Shown here piece by piece: positions 58,690 through 64,000 of a stretch of 64,000 bases of DNA; the first letter of the stretch is position 1, and every line of letters starts with the position of its first letter. The translations under genes were made by a program, and so were the position numbers. Where the stretch lies: assembly GCA_031761405.1 (NCBI GenBank), contig JASEVX010000006.1, positions 34,449,787 through 34,513,786 of the forward strand, given 5' to 3'. This stretch comes from Serripes groenlandicus. Lineage: Eukaryota; Mollusca; Bivalvia; Cardiida; Cardiidae. The notes under the pieces were generated by a model. The model was not told where the DNA came from and made no database searches. It saw only the letters and a program-made list of their open reading frames with translations.

Positions 58690-60480
58690 CAATATAAATC
58701 TGCAGCTGAAGACTTTTGAAAACATAAAGGTTGATATCCATATCTCTATGTGCAGACAAAAGGCACATTTCTGTAAGCATTGTCTTCGCCATTGATGATC
58801 TTCAGTCGGACTTCACGAGGCCAATAGTTGAAATTCTTTCTTCGAACTCGCAACTTGTCACCAAAAATGGGATCGCTATCCAACGAATTGTGTCGACATT
58901 CGGAACGCATGACTTCCTCAATCAAGTCGTTATTCGTTGACTGGTTGGTAAGCTAAGGGTGATACACCACTCCATTTATTCTTCCAGCACACGATTTACA
59001 CCTGGAATGCATCGTCCGATGGCAGGTCTTACCTTATAAAGTTTACCGACTCGTAGTTAAGTGCTATATCAACTGGCGGGAATAGTAAAGTTAATTAAAT
59101 AAATTGCATCGACATGTGATAAGTTTCTTTGGTTAATATAAAAAGAGCAAGATGAATAATTAGTGGGGCTCGGAACGTCGGGGGGGGGGGGGGAATCACG
59201 GGCCCTACTTTTCCCTGGTAAATCCGTCACTGCATTTCTCACGCAATTTCTTTGCACTTTTCCGTTCCACTTCGCAAATGTTAATAGTACATAAGCTTCC
59301 ATATTTGACCCCTCGGCGCATTAATTTCCAAAACATTTGTTAAACTTATATTGGGGTAATCACGCCTTAAGCTTTTCACTGATGTTCCAACAACATTATA
59401 ATGATCTTTATTTGGGAGATCTTAACATTTTAAATTCAGTTTTGTTGAATCCATGTCGACCATGTCTCACCCTAAAATGCGTTGTTGGGTGTTAACAGCA
59501 ATTGGCAGGCTGCCAACTCCGAAAAAATGGTTTTACTACATTGACCAGGGGCTAAAGTTGAACATACAAAAAGAAAATCAGCAAATCAATTCTAAACAAA
59601 TGATCCTAAAATCCATTTTATATGTTTAAGTGCTTGATATATTAAATGTGTGTGCAAAATTTGAAATCATGCTAACAAAGAATGATGATGTTATGCCCAA
59701 TTCTAAAAACCGATAATAAGTTCAGACTTAGCACCTTTAGCATACAATGTGAAGAAGGGTCTAAGGTTCAACTATGATCAAGTTTGAAAGCCCTGGCGAT
59801 AGTACTTATTGTGAACAGATAAATTAACGAAACTTTAACGTTAATGGTTGACGCCCACGCCAGAAAGGAAACACCTAAGTCTCGCGTTCACTACTTTGTC
59901 GTGCCGAGACAAAAATGACATAAATCGGTTGTAAGGCAACAAGTAGCTAAACAAGCTATGGAAAGCCCAAAGTAACACATAACATGTTAATTCGTTGAAT
60001 TGAGATGCCCCGCGGAAAAATGTTACAGAATGCTTCTTGGACCACCTTGGAATACCAGTTACTAATACAAATATATTTTGAAATGTGTGTACTATGTGGT
60101 GTGCATAAATTTGAAGGTACTGTCAAAGAGTATAACGGCGGATACACAGACTCGCCCGAGTCTTCAATGTACGCAAAATCATCAAGACTCCAAATCGCTA
60201 GCTGCAGATCATATGTATGGCTCTAAAAGCATTTCTATCATTTTTTCTATTCTGTCTGAATAAATATCCTTCTTTTTTATGTCATTTTGTTCTCATTTTC
60301 CATTGAATATTCCACAAATAGTATGTGAGGTAATATGTTAAATTCCGGCTAAATGAAACGTTATGTTAAAAGTTTCTTTCAAAAATGAACGAATTTCAAG
60401 AAGAAAATATAAACTTGACATAGACGAACGAATGTAAAATACAACGATACAAAACCATTAACAAGAGGACACGATTGATC
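58690..60480. other. Gene-free stretch
   Basis: It holds a MITE-head fragment (aaatctgcagctgaagactt, 58690), a 14-base G-run at about 59180, and a repeat segment near 59690-59830. Open frames at 58731-58940, 59069-59302 and 60005-60226 show no motif that can be assigned. Confidence 0.4.
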
Positions 60481-60491
60481 CTATAACCTAT

Positions 60492-60719
60492 TGTTTTGAT
60501 TAATTGGGGTTTAACGCAGTTTTCAACAATTTTTCATTCATATGACGGCGACCAGTTCACCTACTCATATGATTCCTGGTTTTTTTTCACACCAGTACGC
60601 CACACAACATACTTCCCAAGCAACTGTCAAACGTCAGAAAGAATGTTGGCCGAGCTGGGGATTGAACTCAAGACCCCCGGATTGACAGCCCGCGTCGCTA
60701 CCGACTAAACTACTCGGCC
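60492..60719 (-). mobile_element. SINE, minus strand, with 12-bp target duplication
   Basis: The minus strand gives ggggccgagtagtttagtcg, a box B gagttcaatccccagc and ccaacattctttctgacgtt. cctataacctat flanks it at 60480-60491 and 60720-60731. Same family as 38.64 kb. Confidence 0.9.
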
Positions 60720-60959
60720 CCTATAACCTATCCTATAACATACAATTAGTTAAAAGTGTTCTTACCCTATGTGTATAAGACACACGTGGCTGTCGTGCTT
60801 TTCAACCAATTAAACTGGTGTAAACGTCTTGGTAGAGATCCAACAAAGAAATATTTGTTCAAAAAAACATTTTCAAATCGCGCCAGTATTTTTTACCTAA
60901 AAGTAGTTAAAAAATATCTATTTTTAATTTTGGTGGAGATTTCTTTTTAAAGTTTTCAC

Positions 60960-61330
60960 TATAGCTATATAAGACAATCAATGGCGTTCATGTTTCTCGA
61001 CCAAACAACATCTCGTAGAAGCTCACGCAGTGTACATATATACAAAGTTATATTCTAGCCATATAACGCAGAATAGCCAATTATTTTTTTTACCAATTAT
61101 GATGCTTGAAAGAATATCTTAGGAAAACATTTATAACATTATTTGAAAGTTGGCCACATATTTTCGAACATTCTTAAAGTTTTCACTATGGCAATATCAA
61201 GCAAAACAGCCTCAACCCTAGCGGTCAAGATTTGTTAATGTTTTCACTATGAGGCTAAACAGCCCTGCCCCATTGCGGCCATGGTTTACAACCAATCAGC
61301 ATTGCTTGAAGGAATCTAATATAGGGTCCT
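60960..61330. repeat. Dispersed 'ggccatgtt..accaatcaacat' repeat, short copy
   Basis: Degenerate units with aaagttttcactatagct/aaagttttcactatggca, aaacaacatctcgtagaag and ggccatggtttacaaccaat. It is the same family as 62.33-63.48 kb. Confidence 0.65.
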
Positions 61331-61756
61331 ATTAGTAACAGTTTCTTCAAAATTATTTGAAATTAGTCGAAAAGAAGAAAACTAGTTTGGTAGAAATAGA
61401 TTTTTTAAGAATTATTTCTTACATCAAGTATGCATGAATAAACAATTGAAAGATTTTTGGAGAGGACATTGCGAGGAGTCTTACTATGATTTTTCATCCC
61501 ATTGACCCACTGGTTATAGATAAGAAATTGTTGACGGATGGACGACGGACATAGGGCGACCACGATAACTCACATTGAGCACTTTGAATATCGTGTGCTA
61601 AACAGAAAAGATTTTAATTTAATTAAGAAAAGAAAAATGCTCATCACAAGCAAAGTTTCCATTTGTCATTTTATTTCAAATGTTATCTACTTGAGAAAGA
61701 TCAATAATTGTCTGTATCAGGCAAGTAGTTGATACTATTAATCATAATATGAGCCT

Positions 61757-62005
61757 TTCCTCGCGAAAACCAACACTGGGGACTCTGCGTAAAGTATCGA
61801 CCCGGATAAGTATGCCGCGCAGGCTAATCCGGGCAGACACTGTTTGCTTCCTTTGGCTTTTCTGTTTCAGGACTCGTTACTCTATACCTCTAATCCCCTG
61901 AGACGGAATGTGTCGGCCCGGATTAACTTGGGCGGACTTCGCAGGCTAATCTGGGTCGATACATTACGTAATGTCCATAATGTTGTTTTTTACATGGAAC
62001 GCCTC
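61757..62005. mobile_element. MITE of a second family, copy 2
   Basis: cgaaaaccaacactggggac, tctgcgtaaagtatcgaccc, gcgcaggctaatccgggcag, then ggcggacttcgcaggctaat and tcgatacattacgtaatgtc at the right. Same layout as 52.07-52.31 kb, more diverged at the right end. Confidence 0.85.
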
Positions 62006-62329
62006 ATATATGACACCACATACTGTTTAGCAAAATTAAATAATTAATGTGATAATGTATTATTTTTGTAACTTGCCAAATCAGTTCAACCTTTTCCTTT
62101 ATAGTAACATTTGACACCTTTGCAAGACTTTTGTTTGCAAATATAGTGGGAAAATGTGCACTTATAATAATTGATCAATTCTCCATTTCCTACTATGTAA
62201 CACTTTTTTCAAATTATTATAATTTTCAATATGTCCCATTTAAGCACTTCTATAGTTTCAAAACAGACAATTATATAAATTATATCTCTGTCACATGGTT
62301 AAAACAAGAGAGTCATGATGGCTAATACA

Positions 62330-63480
62330 ATAGGCCGTATATAGCCCAGCTGCCACAAGACTTGAGGAAACTGATATAAGATCACCAAAGAAATGTTTAT
62401 GTAACGGTTAGTATTTAAAAATAAGACACCCATTTTCTTATGAGATAATTTCTAAATCTTAAAATCTGGGCATAAAGGGTCAAAGAGTCCCAGCTCCTGA
62501 ATGCCAATTGTTAAGACCAATCAACATGGCTTGAAGGAATCAGGTAGAAGGTCGGCCACTCAAGGAACATGTCAACACAATTATTAAAACTTCAGTCAAA
62601 ATTTACAGGGGAGAATATTTTAAATATTTGACTATATCCTTATGAGGGAGAACAGCCCCGCCTCATGGCAGAAATGTATTTGTTTACCATTCAATATGGC
62701 GTGAATGAATCTCGTAGAGGGTCACACAAGGAACATTTTAACAATAAGTGGGCAACGATGGCCTTGGATAGCTCACATGTAATTAGCAATCTGGTTTGTC
62801 ATGCCAACAATAAAATCTCATTATGTGGTCAAGTAAGCTAATACAAGAGGCCCAATATAGATCCACTGCCACAAGCCAAAATAACCCACACGCTATGCTG
62901 TATACATAGTTATGTACCAGTTAGTGTTTCAAAATCAGACATTTACTTAGGAAAAGTATTTTCCAAATCTTACACTCTGTGCATAATGGGTAAACAGCCG
63001 CTGGCGGCCATGTCTTTTGACAAATCAACATGACTTAAAGATTTAAGCACAGGAACATGTCTAAACAATTACATTGTATTTGAAAATCAGTCTGATACTT
63101 TCAGAAGATGATATGTTTTAAATTTAAGTCATATGAAGCAAAACATCTTCGCCCCCTGGAGGCCATGTTTTTTTACCAATCAACATGGGTTGAAGTTATC
63201 TCGTAGATGGTCCACCAAGAAACATTTCTACAACATTATGTGCCAATCGGCCAGATACCGTCGGTTGAAAAGAATCTTTAATGTTCACTATAGCCCCCTG
63301 GCGACCATGTTGTTCGATCAATGAACATGGCATGAAGGCATCTGATAGAAGGTCATCCAAGGAATATATCTACAACTCATTGGGAAGTCAGCCATATAAT
63401 GTCTGAGGAGAAGATTGTTAAAGTTTTAATAATAGCCATACAGACAAACATTCGATCAATCAACATGGCCTGAAAAACAA
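62330..63480. repeat. Dispersed 'ggccatgtt..accaatcaacat' repeat, 5-6 copies
   Basis: Each unit has tggcggccatgtttttt-accaatcaacatggcttgaa, tctcgtagagggtcacacaa, ggaacatttctacaacatta and ctgaggagaagatttttaaa. Units are 140-270 bp long and partly decayed. Confidence 0.85.
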
Positions 63481-63529
63481 GAACCGATAGATGCTCCCCC
63501 GAAGTAAACAGGACACAGGAGTGGTGATA

Positions 63530-64000
63530 ATAGGCACATCTACTCTTGTTAGTGAAGCATTCCATAAAGTTTCATTGAATTCAAGTCAGGAGTTGATGAG
63601 AAATAGCCCGGACAAAGAACGGACTTTTCCTATTTCATATTATATAAAAAAAAAATGGCAATAACTCTGTGAAATATATCGAACGTGAACATGGTGATAA
63701 TATGCATATTTTCTCTTGCTAGTGAAGCTTTACATAAAGGTTCATTGAATAAAAGTCAATTGCTGAGAAATAGCCCGGACAATCTTTTAAATAACATGTA
63801 TATCTCCTTTTCCTAGTGAAGCTTTCCATAAAGTTTAATTGAATATTTGTAAGTAGCTGCTGAGAAATAGCCCAGACAAAAATCATCAAACTGGAAAATG
63901 GTGATACTATGCACATCTCCACTTGTTAGTGAATCTTTCCATGAATTCAAGCGAGCAGTTGCGGAGAAATAGCTGGACTAAATTTTCCTATGTCATATTA
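63530..64000. repeat. ~115-180-bp repeat with aatagcccggacaaa
   Basis: Four units with gtgaagctttccataaagtt, tcattgaattcaagtcag, ttgctgagaaatagcccgga and tgatactatgcacatctcca. It continues past the end of the window. Confidence 0.88.

Noticed and set aside
59178..59194. 14-base G-run as a G-quadruplex element
   Set aside because: A single homopolymer run with no neighbouring G-tracts is likelier to be slippage or assembly noise.
22100..60719. tRNA genes suggested by box A/B pairs
   Set aside because: Each is followed by SINE body and tail sequence, several have target duplications, and the cloverleaf arms are incomplete, so they are SINE heads rather than tRNA genes.

Overview
The window looks like nuclear DNA of an invertebrate metazoan, most likely a bivalve mollusc. 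The DNA is AT-rich, genes are split by long introns with GT-AG borders, and there are tRNA-headed SINEs with target-site duplications, palindromic MITEs, a Tx1/L1-like LINE end, Ty3/gypsy pieces, several satellites, and dispersed repeats I know from bivalve assemblies. No bacterial, plasmid or CRISPR features were seen. The species cannot be named from the sequence alone.

Layout. 1-4.9 kb: gene-free, with a 34-bp minisatellite and a 148-bp satellite. 4.9-9.6 kb: a tandem segmental duplication of about 1.73 kb whose edges lie in a MITE head; copy 1 carries a 245-bp hairpin MITE and copy 2 a 5'-truncated LINE with poly(A), and each copy preserves the empty site for the other's insertion. 9.85-14.4 kb: a complete small gene on + (TATA box, non-coding exon 1, three coding exons, AATAAA) for an 87-residue secreted peptide with a CX3C-X16-CX3C pattern, a candidate host-defence peptide. 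15.8-16.2 kb: a decayed pogo/Tigger-type transposase. 18.3-21.5 kb: two satellite families in an A-B-A arrangement. 24.7-27.4 and 32.4-34.8 kb: two diverged copies of a segment encoding a secreted leucine-rich-repeat protein; the first keeps a long open LRR exon, the second is broken. Between them on the minus strand (29.1-31.6 kb) is a decayed copy of a multi-copy invertebrate gene with a FEN1/XPG-like (PIN) domain.

39.4-51.84 kb (minus): the main host gene, a zona-pellucida (ZP) domain transmembrane protein assembled here from seven exons whose splice phases all agree: signal peptide, ZP-N, ZP-C, furin site RRKR, membrane span, and a very long cytoplasmic tail with ten 25-residue repeats. 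The frame is continuous except for one nucleotide at an A8 run, which is also a correctly phased A_AAA_AAA slippery heptamer. Its introns are loaded with minisatellites, MITEs and a SINE.

52-64 kb: MITEs, a scrambled gypsy pol fragment, a SINE, and long stretches of dispersed tandem-like repeats with no convincing gene.

Two host genes, the ZP receptor-like protein and the small cysteine peptide, look intact apart from the A8 question. The LRR gene is possibly expressed but lacks a visible N-terminal exon. The remaining protein-like segments are transposon-derived or pseudogenes, except one short unassigned fragment near 35 kb.
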